Positions 15,866 to 25,050 of a stretch of DNA of 64,000 nt are shown piece after piece. The DNA is from Chitinophaga silvatica (GTDB taxonomy: Bacteria > Bacteroidota > Bacteroidia > Chitinophagales > Chitinophagaceae), in the NCBI RefSeq assembly GCF_003419895.1, contig NZ_QPMM01000007.1, forward strand, positions 434,001 to 498,000, given 5' to 3'. Below the pieces are notes generated by a model, which searched no databases, was not told the DNA's origin, and was given only the letters and a program-made list of their open reading frames with translations. Positions within the stretch are counted from its first letter, which is position 1. Every line of letters begins with the position of its first letter. Both the position numbers and the translations under genes were made by a program.

Positions 15866-18800
15866 ATGAAAAAGATACGCTATGTACTTATAGCATTGCT
15901 GCTCGCTCTGACTACCGGCATCATGGCCCAGGGTCCTTCCGATCAGCGAGCCTTCAATACCAAAATCGCCGATGTACTGGCTCTGATGCCTGCTCCTAAT
16001 AAAACGCAGTTCAATACCAATATGGAAGCTATTGCTGCTTTAGGAGAAGAAGGACTATCCACTATCGCCGGCATGATGGTAGCTCCGGGTAAAGGAGATA
16101 ATACCCAGCTGGAATATGCTATCTCCGGCTATACCTATTATGTTACCCAACCCGGTAAGGAAAATGCCCGCAAACAAGCTGTGAGCGCACTTTGTAAAGC
16201 ATTATCCAAATCTACAGTTCCTGAAATCAAAGACTTCCTGATTTCACAAATTCAGACTGTTGGTGATAACAGCGCTGTTGCTACGCTGCAACCATATCTG
16301 GTTGATAGTCGTTTATGCGATCCTGCTGCCCGTACACTGGTGAAAATCAATACTCCGGATGCTAAGACTGCATTGCTGAATGCTTTATCCTCGGCTTCTC
16401 CGGATAATAAAATCTTATTAACCGAAGCAATCGGCGATTGCAAATACACTCCTGCTGTTGCTACCATAGCTGGTTTTGCTACTTCTTCCGATAAGAAGCT
16501 GGCGAAAGTTGCCTTGTATGCACTGTCAGAAATTGCTGATCCTTCTTCTGCCACCGTTTTAGCCGCTGCTGCTGCTAAAAGTGGTTATGTATATGAAGTA
16601 ACCAATGCTACCAGTTCCTATCTCAACTATGCTGCTGCATTGAATGATAAAGACGCTGCTGCAAAAATTGCACAGGAGCTGCTGGGTAAAGCAACTGCTC
16701 CTACGCAGGTGCATACACGTACTGCCGCTCTTAAATTATTAACTTCTATCAAGGGCGAGCAAAGTATGCCTTTATTGCTGGCTGCTGCAAACGATAAACA
16801 ACAAGCTTATCGCGATGCCGCTCTAAAGTTTGCTGGTCAATATGCCCTGGCTAACAATCCAGCCTGGCTTAAAAAATTAACGGGAGCCGACAATGACGAT
16901 AAAGCTGCCGTTATAGATATGCTCGGAAATAATAAGGTGGCTGCTGCATTACCTGCTGTATTAAAGTTGCTGGCAAGCAAAAATGAAACAGTAAAACTGG
17001 CTGCTATCAAAGCAGCTGGCCAAATAGGTGGTACAAGCGCTTTGGCTTCTTTGCTGGCTACCATGAAAAGTGGCGATGCCAATACAATTGAAGCTGTAAA
17101 AAACGCTCTGCTTATTATGCCGGGTGATGACGTAGCTACCCAATCCGGCGCTGCACTGGCTACCATGCCTGCCGCTGCGCAAACAGCCCTACTATCGGTA
17201 CTGGCTGCACGTAAAGCCGATAACAGAGTGAATGATGTACTGGCACTTACCAATAATAGTGATGCTACTGTTCGTACTGCTGCTATCAGTGCCTTAAAGG
17301 ATGTTGCTGCCAAAGGCTCTCTTTCTTCCTTGTTCTCTTTATTGAACAATAGTACTTCAAGTGCTGATATTGCGAATATTCAGTCGGCTATTATTAATAG
17401 TGGAGCTGGTGGCGATGAAATCATGGCCCAACTCGGACAGGTAAGCGCTGATAAGAAAAAGCTCTATTTACCAATTTTAGCCGGAATCGGTGGACAAACT
17501 GCTTTATCTGCAGTTGAAGCTGGTTATAAATCTGGTGATGCCGATACGAAAAAAGCGGCTGTTACCGCTTTGGCTGCCTGGAAAAACACCGATGCTGCTG
17601 CAAGCCTTTTGCAAATTGCCCGTGATAATTCAGGTGCCAATCTTCGTGATGAAGCTGTTGCCGGTTATGTTGCTTTAGCCCGTAAATCTTCTTTCCCTGC
17701 CGAACAGAAATTGCTCATGTTGCGTAACGCAATGGAGCTGACTTCCACTCCGGCTCTCCAGGAAAAAATTTTACAAGGAGTAGAACAATGTAAAACATTA
17801 CCTGCTCTTTTATTTGCGGCTGATTATCTCAATTCAAATGCGCAACAAGCGGCTGCTACTGCTGTAATGAATATTGCACTGGCAGATAAAAGCTATAATG
17901 GTGAAATTGTTCGCAAGGTACTGGAAAACGCTGCCACTGCTTTAAAAGGCAGAGATGCGGATTACCAGCGTCAGGCTATTAAGAAATATCTTGGCGAAAT
18001 GCCTGCCGGTGAAGGTTTTGTAACCATGTTTAATGGTAAGAATCTGGATGGTTGGAAAGGATTGGTTGAAAATCCGGTTGCCCGCGGTAAAATGGATGCT
18101 AAAACTTTAGCCAAAGCTCAACAAAAAGCTGATGAAACCATGAAAACCGGTTGGTCTGTAAAAGATGGCTTGTTGGTATTCAATGGACATGGCGATAATC
18201 TTTGTACTGAGAAGAAATACGGAGATTTTGAAATGCTGGTAGATTGGAAAATCACTGCACAAGGTGATGCTGGTATCTACTTGCGTGGCTCTCCTCAGGT
18301 TCAGATCTGGGATACTTCTCGCAGAGATGTTGGTGCTCAGGTAGGTTCAGGTGGTTTATACAATAATCAGCAACACGAAAGCAAACCGCTGAAACTGGCT
18401 GATAATGCTATTGGTGAGTGGAATCACTTCCGTATCATCATGAAAGGTGACAGAGTAACCGTATATCTGAATGGTGAACTGGTAACTGATAATACCATCC
18501 TTGAAAACTACTGGGATCGCGGATTGCCTATTTTCCCTGAAGAGCAGATAGAATTACAGGCGCATGGTACTTATGTTGCATACCGCGATTTGTATATCAA
18601 AGAAATTCCTCGTCCTAAGCCTTTTGTACTGAGCGACGAAGAAAAGAAAGCTGGTTACAAAGTATTGTTCGATGGTACCAATATGCACGAATGGGTTGGT
18701 AATACTAAAGATTATGTGATCGATAATGGCGATCTGGTAATCTTCCCGACTAATGGAGGTCATGGTAACCTGTATACGAAAGATGAGTATAAAAACTTTT

Positions 18801-19225
18801 CTTTCCGTTTCGAATTCCAGCTTACTCCGGGTGCTAACAATGGTTTAGGTATCCGTGCTCCACTGGAAGGTGATGCTGCTTACGTGGGAATGGAGTTACA
18901 AATTCTGGATAATGAAGCTGATATTTATAAGGATCTGAATGTTTATCAATATCATGGTTCGGTTTACGGAGTTATTCCTGCAAAACGTGGTTTCCTGAAA
19001 CCTGTAGGAGAGTGGAATGTGGAAGAAGCTATCGTTAATGGTACCCGTATCAAGGTAATTTTGAATGGTACCGTTATATTAGATGGTGATATTGCAGATG
19101 CCCGTAAGAACGGTACTTTAGATCATAAAGACCATCCTGGTTTGAAAAATGAAACAGGCCATATCGGCTTCCTGGGTCATGGGTCGATTGTACGATTCAG
19201 AAATATCAGAGTGAAGACTTTGTAG
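15866..19225 (+). CDS. Exported HEAT-repeat protein with two DUF1080 domains
   Basis: A 1119-residue protein. I chose ATG 15866 because a signal peptide (ending GIMAQG) starts there and it follows the oxidoreductase stop by 19 bp. Residues about 30-710 are Ala-rich helical HEAT-type repeats. Two DUF1080 (3-keto-disaccharide hydrolase, concanavalin-like) domains follow. The first starts at FNGKNLDGWKG (about 720) and contains DAGIYLRGSPQVQIWD; the second starts at LFDGTNMHEW (about 933) and contains NNGLGIRAP. DUF1080 proteins cleave 3-keto-glycosides, the product expected from the upstream enzyme. The tandem catalytic domains on a large scaffold are unusual. The stop codon abuts palindrome B. 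Confidence 0.88.
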   Translation: MKKIRYVLIALLLALTTGIMAQGPSDQRAFNTKIADVLALMPAPNKTQFNTNMEAIAALGEEGLSTIAGMMVAPGKGDNTQLEYAISGYTYYVTQPGKENARKQAVSALCKALSKSTVPEIKDFLISQIQTVGDNSAVATLQPYLVDSRLCDPAARTLVKINTPDAKTALLNALSSASPDNKILLTEAIGDCKYTPAVATIAGFATSSDKKLAKVALYALSEIADPSSATVLAAAAAKSGYVYEVTNATSSYLNYAAALNDKDAAAKIAQELLGKATAPTQVHTRTAALKLLTSIKGEQSMPLLLAAANDKQQAYRDAALKFAGQYALANNPAWLKKLTGADNDDKAAVIDMLGNNKVAAALPAVLKLLASKNETVKLAAIKAAGQIGGTSALASLLATMKSGDANTIEAVKNALLIMPGDDVATQSGAALATMPAAAQTALLSVLAARKADNRVNDVLALTNNSDATVRTAAISALKDVAAKGSLSSLFSLLNNSTSSADIANIQSAIINSGAGGDEIMAQLGQVSADKKKLYLPILAGIGGQTALSAVEAGYKSGDADTKKAAVTALAAWKNTDAAASLLQIARDNSGANLRDEAVAGYVALARKSSFPAEQKLLMLRNAMELTSTPALQEKILQGVEQCKTLPALLFAADYLNSNAQQAAATAVMNIALADKSYNGEIVRKVLENAATALKGRDADYQRQAIKKYLGEMPAGEGFVTMFNGKNLDGWKGLVENPVARGKMDAKTLAKAQQKADETMKTGWSVKDGLLVFNGHGDNLCTEKKYGDFEMLVDWKITAQGDAGIYLRGSPQVQIWDTSRRDVGAQVGSGGLYNNQQHESKPLKLADNAIGEWNHFRIIMKGDRVTVYLNGELVTDNTILENYWDRGLPIFPEEQIELQAHGTYVAYRDLYIKEIPRPKPFVLSDEEKKAGYKVLFDGTNMHEWVGNTKDYVIDNGDLVIFPTNGGHGNLYTKDEYKNFSFRFEFQLTPGANNGLGIRAPLEGDAAYVGMELQILDNEADIYKDLNVYQYHGSVYGVIPAKRGFLKPVGEWNVEEAIVNGTRIKVILNGTVILDGDIADARKNGTLDHKDHPGLKNETGHIGFLGHGSIVRFRNIRVKTL

Positions 19226-19438
19226 TTTCTCGCAAAGGCGCAGAGATTAATATTAAGGCACAAAGGATTTTTTTTTAAGAAGATAAGGATTGAAGAGGAT
19301 GTTTTTTAAGGACTACCAAAAGGTTTCAATAATAATGGTAACCAGTCAGTAGCTCTTAATAATATTCGCTTCAATCCTTATCTTCTTAAAAAAAAATCCT
19401 TTGTGCCTTAATATTAATCTCTGTGCCTTTGCGAGAAA
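19226..19438. repeat. Approximately 213-bp palindromic element, copy B
   Basis: The arms 19226-19293 and 19371-19438 are complements over about 68 bp with one mismatch. They share the tips TTTCTCGCAAAGG and the core GATTAATATTAAGG with copy A at 5720-5929. The centres also share short blocks, such as TCTTAATAATATTCG in the right half. It begins immediately after the HEAT-DUF1080 stop codon and runs into the last codons of the convergent MtfA-like gene. No transposase is present, so this is a non-autonomous or structural repeat. Confidence 0.9.
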
Positions 19439-20220
19439 TATTCGCGCGAAGGATCCTGCCTGAAAATCTTTGTCAACATCTGGTAAAGTTCCGGATGCTT
19501 TTCTGCCAGCAAGTCCGGGCGCTCAAAGAAATATTCAGAAATCACAGCAAAGAATTCTCCTTCATTTAATGCGCCATATGGATTAATATCTGTATGTCCG
19601 TCTGTAATCTGTTGAATGGTTTTATGAACCAGTTTCATCCAGGGAATACTATAACTATGTTCGATCAGTTTGCTAGGGAAACCATCAATTACGCCATCTG
19701 TTTTGTCGAGTAGGTGCACGAATTCATGGATAGCCGTGTTGCTTTTATCTGTTTTGTTACTGAATCCTTCGCGCAATGCAGAGCGGGAAAGAATCATTTG
19801 CCCATTCAGCGGGCCACTGCCTACCATACCGAGTATTTGTCGTTTATTCCCTTCATACTGATAATTTTCGTTGAAGGTATCAGGATAGAGAATAACATTC
19901 GTCAGGTTGAAGTACTCCCAGTCTTTAAACCCAAATATTGGAATAATAGCACTTGCGGCAACCAGGACTCTGTCCAGTGGTTCTACGGTAGTACCAACTC
20001 CTTCAATACTGGTTCTTTTTAAAAAACGTTGTACCATTGTTTCAAACCTGCTTTTATCTGAAGGAGATAAAAGTTGATAGTAACGTACATTTTCCTCAAG
20101 CAACGATTGAAAATCGGCAGGAACAGCCAGTTTTTTCTTTTTGATTCTGCTAAAAATATTGATCACATATAAAACCAAAATCAATCCTATCAATATTAAC
20201 CCAAATCCTACCATAATCAT
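19414..20220 (-). CDS. MtfA-like zinc peptidase (M90 family)
   Basis: A 268-residue protein with one N-terminal membrane helix (about residues 3-25), then an MtfA/M90-type metallopeptidase domain. The zinc motif HEFVH is in NTAIHEFVHLLDKTDG, and the third ligand is probably in EGEFFAVISEYFF. E. coli MtfA is a cytosolic peptidase that regulates glucose PTS through Mlc; this membrane-anchored form is common in Bacteroidota and its target is unknown. The last eight codons (YFSQRHRD) and the stop are encoded by the arm of palindrome B. It directly follows the M28 gene with no gap. Confidence 0.87.
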   Translation of the reverse strand: MIMVGFGLILIGLILVLYVINIFSRIKKKKLAVPADFQSLLEENVRYYQLLSPSDKSRFETMVQRFLKRTSIEGVGTTVEPLDRVLVAASAIIPIFGFKDWEYFNLTNVILYPDTFNENYQYEGNKRQILGMVGSGPLNGQMILSRSALREGFSNKTDKSNTAIHEFVHLLDKTDGVIDGFPSKLIEHSYSIPWMKLVHKTIQQITDGHTDINPYGALNEGEFFAVISEYFFERPDLLAEKHPELYQMLTKIFRQDPSREYFSQRHRD

Positions 20221-21834
20221 TTATTTTCTCAAAGCTTTAAATTCTGAAGTCTCTTTCCATTTAGGCCAAAGACCGTTGTTTGCTAATTTATAACCTACCT
20301 GAAATAAGAGGCGTACATCCTCTGTCATGCCAGCCAAATCCCAGGTTTCAGGATCATACTCATCTTTTGGAGTATGATATTTTGTTGTATTGTATAATTT
20401 GATTTTTTCAGATGCATAGTCTTTGCTCTTCCCAATTACATTGGTTCCCGGACCAATATATAAGCCGGGGATTCCTTTTTTGGCAAAGTTGAAATGATCT
20501 GAACGGAAAAACCATCCACCTTCCGGATGGGCTTCCGGTACTATCGTGCGACCCTGTGCTGCTGCAACTTTCGCTGCATAATCTTCAAGTTCCGATTGGC
20601 CATAACCTATAATAGTAACATCTGAAGTTTTGCCGAATGTATTCATTACATCCAGGTTGATATCCGCCACAATGGAGGCAGGATTTTTCAGGTGATTTAC
20701 ATAATATTCGCTTCCTAGCAAGCCTTGTTCTTCGCCGGTTACCGCTACAAAAATAACGGAGCGTTTAGGAGCAGGATTAAGTTTTTTAAATGCATTCGCC
20801 AGTACCAACAGGCCTGCAACTCCGGTGGCATTGTCTACAGCCCCATTATAAATAGAATCGCCATTGATTACAGGTCCTATTCCAAAATGATCCCAGTGTG
20901 CAGTATAGGCAATAGCTTCAGCGGGAGCAGAGGCTCCATTTAAAATACCGATTACATTTCTGGAGGTAGAATTCTGGATAGTATTATTTATTACAACTTC
21001 AGCAGTCAGATGAAGATCAACCGGTTTGAATCCTTTAGTTTTGGCCTGTTCCATTATATCTGGAGAAACCCCTGCCTGTTTAAACATCCTGATGGCTGCG
21101 TCCTGGGTAATCCAGCCTTCCATTAGCGTTCTGTGGATATCCTTTTCATCGGAAGCCAGATGAAGTTTTGAGTTGGCCCAGCCATTGCGGACTACAGACC
21201 AGGGATAACTGGCTCCGGCATCATTATGAATGATTATTACACCTGCAGCACCCTGCCTCGACGCTTCTTCAAATTTATAGGTCCATCTCCCATAATAGGT
21301 CATATTCTTACCTCTGAAAAGTGCGGGATCAAGCTGGCCGGGATCATTAATCAGCACAACAACAGTTTTGCCTTTAACATCAAGTCCTGCATAGTCGTTC
21401 CATCCAAACTCAGGGGCAACAATGCCATATCCGGCAAATACCATTTCAGAAGGTGGAAGTTTGACTTGCGGTACTGGATACCTGGTTGCGGCTACAAAGT
21501 CAGTTCCATAATCTAAATTCATTGTGCCGTTGTTGCCTTTAATGACTAACGGAGTAGGTTTAGATAAAATGCTAACCATAGGAACATTCTGAAAATAGCT
21601 ATCACCGTTTCCGGGTATAAGTCCTATCTTTTTAAATTCTCTGGCTATATAATTTACGGAGCTGTCTTCTCCTCTTGTAAAAGGTTTTCTGCCTTCAAAG
21701 GCATCGCTTGCCAATACTTTGATATGCGATGCCAGTGCAGTACTGTTTATCGCTTCGGTAGCGGCATGGTTTTGAGCCTGCGAATTTAATGCGCAAGCTG
21801 CTGTCATGGTTAAGAGTAAGATCGTTGTTTTCAA
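20221..21834 (-). CDS. Secreted M28 family zinc aminopeptidase with PA domain
   Basis: A 537-residue exported peptidase. It has a signal peptide (ending LNSQAQ), then a protease-associated insert (about residues 110-270), then the M28 catalytic domain. The di-zinc ligands are recognisable in order: H in AHWDHFG, D in GAVDNATGV, EE in VTGEEQGLLGSEY, D in INLDVMN, and H in RSDHFNFAKKG. It likely trims N-terminal residues from peptides in the periplasm or outside. It is first in a two-gene minus-strand operon with the MtfA-like gene, which abuts it without spacing. Confidence 0.93.
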   Translation of the reverse strand: MKTTILLLTMTAACALNSQAQNHAATEAINSTALASHIKVLASDAFEGRKPFTRGEDSSVNYIAREFKKIGLIPGNGDSYFQNVPMVSILSKPTPLVIKGNNGTMNLDYGTDFVAATRYPVPQVKLPPSEMVFAGYGIVAPEFGWNDYAGLDVKGKTVVVLINDPGQLDPALFRGKNMTYYGRWTYKFEEASRQGAAGVIIIHNDAGASYPWSVVRNGWANSKLHLASDEKDIHRTLMEGWITQDAAIRMFKQAGVSPDIMEQAKTKGFKPVDLHLTAEVVINNTIQNSTSRNVIGILNGASAPAEAIAYTAHWDHFGIGPVINGDSIYNGAVDNATGVAGLLVLANAFKKLNPAPKRSVIFVAVTGEEQGLLGSEYYVNHLKNPASIVADINLDVMNTFGKTSDVTIIGYGQSELEDYAAKVAAAQGRTIVPEAHPEGGWFFRSDHFNFAKKGIPGLYIGPGTNVIGKSKDYASEKIKLYNTTKYHTPKDEYDPETWDLAGMTEDVRLLFQVGYKLANNGLWPKWKETSEFKALRK

Positions 21835-21892
21835 AATCGGGTTGCTTTTTCCGCCTAAAAATTAAAGGACTTCGGTAAGATTACCAAAAAAC

Positions 21893-24283
21893 TTATCGGA
21901 TCAGAACGGTGGTGCCTTTCCTGAATATTCGCTTACCGCTTACGGATTCTGTATATTCCAGCATCCAAACATAGGTGCCGATATCAGAAGGTTTACCATT
22001 TACAGTACCATCCCATTTATTTCGCCAATCCGTAGTTTTAAAGAGCAGGTTTCCTTCTCTGTTGTAGATACTAAACTGGAGATCAATGGCTTTATATGCA
22101 TTTAAAGGGTAGAGGTAATCATTTTGTCCGTCGTTATTGGGGCTAAAGGCAGTTGGAACATCAATATAACAACTGGAAACTGCTGTAATATACCTGTCGG
22201 CGGTATCAGCACAGTTTACCTCATTCTTTACAATTAACCTGATGCGATATTGCTGTTCTCTTTGTGAAGGTATATATACCATATTCATAGCTTTAGCAGC
22301 CTTGCTGGTGCTGCCGTTACCATATTCCCACAGATAGGATTTGATGGAACCTAAACTTTGGTTAACGGGAATAACAACATCCATTGGGCAATAAGGTCCG
22401 GGATTCACATCAAACATGGCAGTTACTTCACTTCTCAGTAAAGTATCTATACTTGTTTGTGCTTCGCAAACTCCATTGGAAACTTTCAAAGCGAAATGTT
22501 TAATTCCCAGAGTAGTATATACTTTTTGAAATAATTGTGAAGAATTGGTTTCACCATCGTCAAATTGCCATTGCCATTGGTTTACGTTGTTTCTTCCATC
22601 ATGGGAAAAAGTCATTGTTGTAATTTTGCAATCCTGACTTATATCGTAATTGAATTTTGCATTTACGGTATCAGCTGCCTGCACAGCAGATTGTTGAGGC
22701 AATTGGGCTGATTGCCAGCATTCACTAATCAAGGTATTGTTATCGGTACCTTTACGAAGTTCCACTATATAATTGCCTCCTTTCATTATCGGGGCAGATA
22801 ATTGTAAAGTAATAGAATCAGTAAGACCATTTACATTGCAATTCCCTGTAGCGCCGAGTATACTAATGGCTTGCGGACCGGTTATTTTGAAGTCGCTTCC
22901 ATTGGAGGCGATAGAACTACACCTTACAGGTGTTGATAGACCGATTTTTAAGGAAGTGGGGGTACAGCCAACTTTTGCAATATTCAGCAGATTTACGGTT
23001 GGTTGTATTGGAATATTGAAACCGGCAGTCTGATTGGCAGCAGTAGGAATATGACATTCGTTTTCAATTGTGTTGCCATCATCTCCTTTAACAAGTGTAA
23101 TAGTATAATCGCCAGCAACGAGGATACGTTGATCCAGTTTTAGTTTTACCGTAGTAGTGAGTCCACTTGCATTACAATTTCCGGTAGCTTCAATAATTTT
23201 TACGGGTGAAGGGCCGCTAATTACAAAGTCTTTCCCGGTATTTGAAATAGATGCGCATCTGATAGGAGCATCGAATAGTAATTGAATTTCATCAGGGGCA
23301 CAAGGCAACGCCATCACTTTTCCCATAGGCACAGGAAGGGAAGGTTTTACCTCAAAGGTGGCTGTTTCATCAACATTCAGGGCATTACCACAATTACCTA
23401 AAAGGGTGTTACCATCGCTGCCTATTTTCGATTTGACGGTATAGGTACCCGGATTTAAAGGTTTATCTAACTGCAGCCATAGGGAGTCGGTATCAAAAGC
23501 ATTGGTACATCCAATACCTACGGCACTTACAATTTTAATACCCGGGATGGTAAAGGTAAAGTCGGTTCCATCGGGAGCAATAGAGCTACAGTAGACTTTC
23601 CTGCTTAGTTTTACTCCAACAGCTATTGGGCCGCAATGATAGCCTGCATGTTCTACTTCCGGTTTATTCGGGTCCTGGATTACAGCAGTTCCACCACCAA
23701 ATTCAAGTTTATAGCCACTTTGAGATGCAGTGGTGAAATGGCTGATAAGCAAGAGATAATCATGACCTTCCTTTATCACTGCCATCTTGCTGAATAGCGG
23801 TAATCCATACCCTCCGCAAACATCCAGAGAGTTGCCGGCAGACGAAGCACCGGTTACCCCTGATTCGCCCGACCAGTTCATGGTTACGTAAAGACTTCTG
23901 TCGGTAAAAACATCATTAGGATTTCTATCTGTTACATCAAATACCTGCCAGTCGTAATCGTCACTTAAATCCATAGGGGTGATTGTAAACCCTAAAGTGC
24001 CGGTTTTGTAGCAGGTGAATTTATACCAGAATGGATTTTGATCGGAATGCGGGCCATCGCCTGGGTTACCACAATATGGCCCTGGAATTATACCCGTGTT
24101 ACAAAATGGAACTTTAGTTTGCACAAAGGTTTGAGTTCCACAAACCGGAAACGCAGAGGAGGGAGTTTGCCCCCGTTGCCCGCAGGTTTGGGAATAAGTT
24201 ATATTAGAATATAAGAGCAGGCTGATTGACAAACAAATGATTCTGGCAAAAATGTGCATACGCAACAGTCTTATAAACAGCAT
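21893..24283 (-). CDS. T9SS type B cargo with repeated Ig-like domains and PKD domain
   Basis: A 796-residue secreted protein. The signal peptide is near the N-terminus; a second ATG 8 codons in is possible. A Cys-rich N-terminal region follows. Then come three similar approximately 105-residue modules, each with a CxxxSI...GxDFxI-type segment and GNCN near the middle. A PKD-like domain (QWQWQFDDGETNSSQ) leads to the C-terminal gliding-motility-associated signal, which starts VPTAFSPNNDGQNDYLYP and ends FRKGTTVLIR. That signal targets it to the type IX secretion system. A role in adhesion or surface binding is inferred. The gene is divergent from rpiA. Confidence 0.9.
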   Translation of the reverse strand: MLFIRLLRMHIFARIICLSISLLLYSNITYSQTCGQRGQTPSSAFPVCGTQTFVQTKVPFCNTGIIPGPYCGNPGDGPHSDQNPFWYKFTCYKTGTLGFTITPMDLSDDYDWQVFDVTDRNPNDVFTDRSLYVTMNWSGESGVTGASSAGNSLDVCGGYGLPLFSKMAVIKEGHDYLLLISHFTTASQSGYKLEFGGGTAVIQDPNKPEVEHAGYHCGPIAVGVKLSRKVYCSSIAPDGTDFTFTIPGIKIVSAVGIGCTNAFDTDSLWLQLDKPLNPGTYTVKSKIGSDGNTLLGNCGNALNVDETATFEVKPSLPVPMGKVMALPCAPDEIQLLFDAPIRCASISNTGKDFVISGPSPVKIIEATGNCNASGLTTTVKLKLDQRILVAGDYTITLVKGDDGNTIENECHIPTAANQTAGFNIPIQPTVNLLNIAKVGCTPTSLKIGLSTPVRCSSIASNGSDFKITGPQAISILGATGNCNVNGLTDSITLQLSAPIMKGGNYIVELRKGTDNNTLISECWQSAQLPQQSAVQAADTVNAKFNYDISQDCKITTMTFSHDGRNNVNQWQWQFDDGETNSSQLFQKVYTTLGIKHFALKVSNGVCEAQTSIDTLLRSEVTAMFDVNPGPYCPMDVVIPVNQSLGSIKSYLWEYGNGSTSKAAKAMNMVYIPSQREQQYRIRLIVKNEVNCADTADRYITAVSSCYIDVPTAFSPNNDGQNDYLYPLNAYKAIDLQFSIYNREGNLLFKTTDWRNKWDGTVNGKPSDIGTYVWMLEYTESVSGKRIFRKGTTVLIR

Positions 24284-24354
24284 CTAAATATATAGATTTA
24301 AAGGGATCTAAAAAAATTCCTATAAGTACTCTCCGTTCAAAGTATATTTGGAAT

Positions 24355-25050
24355 ATGGATACAGGAAAAAGAGCTGCCGGAGAAAGAGCAGTTGAATTTA
24401 TCAAGCCTGGAATGACTATCGGTTTAGGAACCGGTAGTACTGCTTACTTCGCCATTAAGCGGTTAGGAACGCTGGTTAGAAATGGACTCAGTATCCGGGC
24501 GGTAGCAACATCAGTGCAATCAGAACTTCTGGCATCAGAAGAGCAGATACCATTAATACCTTTCAGCGAGGTAGAGGTGATAGATATCGATATAGATGGG
24601 GCGGATGAGGTAGACGGGCAGCTGCAGCTGATAAAAGGAGGAGGAGGGGCCTTGCTGAGAGAAAAGATAATTGCGGCCGCTTCCCGAGAAATGATTGTGG
24701 TAGTGGATGAAAGTAAAGTAGTTGAAACATTGGGGCGTTTCCCATTACCTGTAGAGATTATTCCGTTTGCCTGGGAGCTGACCTACAAACACCTGGTAGA
24801 TATGGGTGCTAATCCGAAGGTCAGGCATATAGGAAATACTCCTTTTGTAACAGATAACGGGAATTGGATTTTAGATTGTTCCTTTAATCAGATTCAGCAG
24901 GCAGAGGTATTGCATGCTGCACTGAATGATATTCCAGGTATTGTTGAAAACGGATTATTCATTCATTATGCCACCCGTTTAATTATCGGATATACAGATG
25001 GCAGTATTAAAGAAGTTACAAGTCCTTATCCAGCAAAGAAGTTTTTTTAG
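24355..25050 (+). CDS. rpiA: Ribose-5-phosphate isomerase A
   Basis: A 231-residue pentose-phosphate enzyme interconverting ribose-5-phosphate and ribulose-5-phosphate. All RpiA signatures are present: GTGSTA (25-30), the catalytic DGADEVD (81-87), KGGGGALLREK (94-104) and a late GNTPFVTDNGN. Length is normal. It is divergent from the T9SS cargo gene. A perfect TAnnTTTG match (TATATTTG, 24343-24350) lies only 4 bp before the ATG, which would make the mRNA nearly leaderless if used. Its last 35 bp overlap the 3' end of the convergent MHS transporter. Confidence 0.97.
   Translation: MDTGKRAAGERAVEFIKPGMTIGLGTGSTAYFAIKRLGTLVRNGLSIRAVATSVQSELLASEEQIPLIPFSEVEVIDIDIDGADEVDGQLQLIKGGGGALLREKIIAAASREMIVVVDESKVVETLGRFPLPVEIIPFAWELTYKHLVDMGANPKVRHIGNTPFVTDNGNWILDCSFNQIQQAEVLHAALNDIPGIVENGLFIHYATRLIIGYTDGSIKEVTSPYPAKKFF

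Noticed and set aside
16837..17349. 170-codon open frame antisense to the HEAT repeats
   Set aside because: The Ala-rich coding strand naturally gives long antisense frames. No start context or domain is seen.
24343..24350. TATATTTG as certain rpiA promoter
   Set aside because: It matches the -7 box but lies only 4 bp before the ATG. It would give an almost leaderless mRNA, so I mention it in the rpiA entry but do not list it as a promoter.
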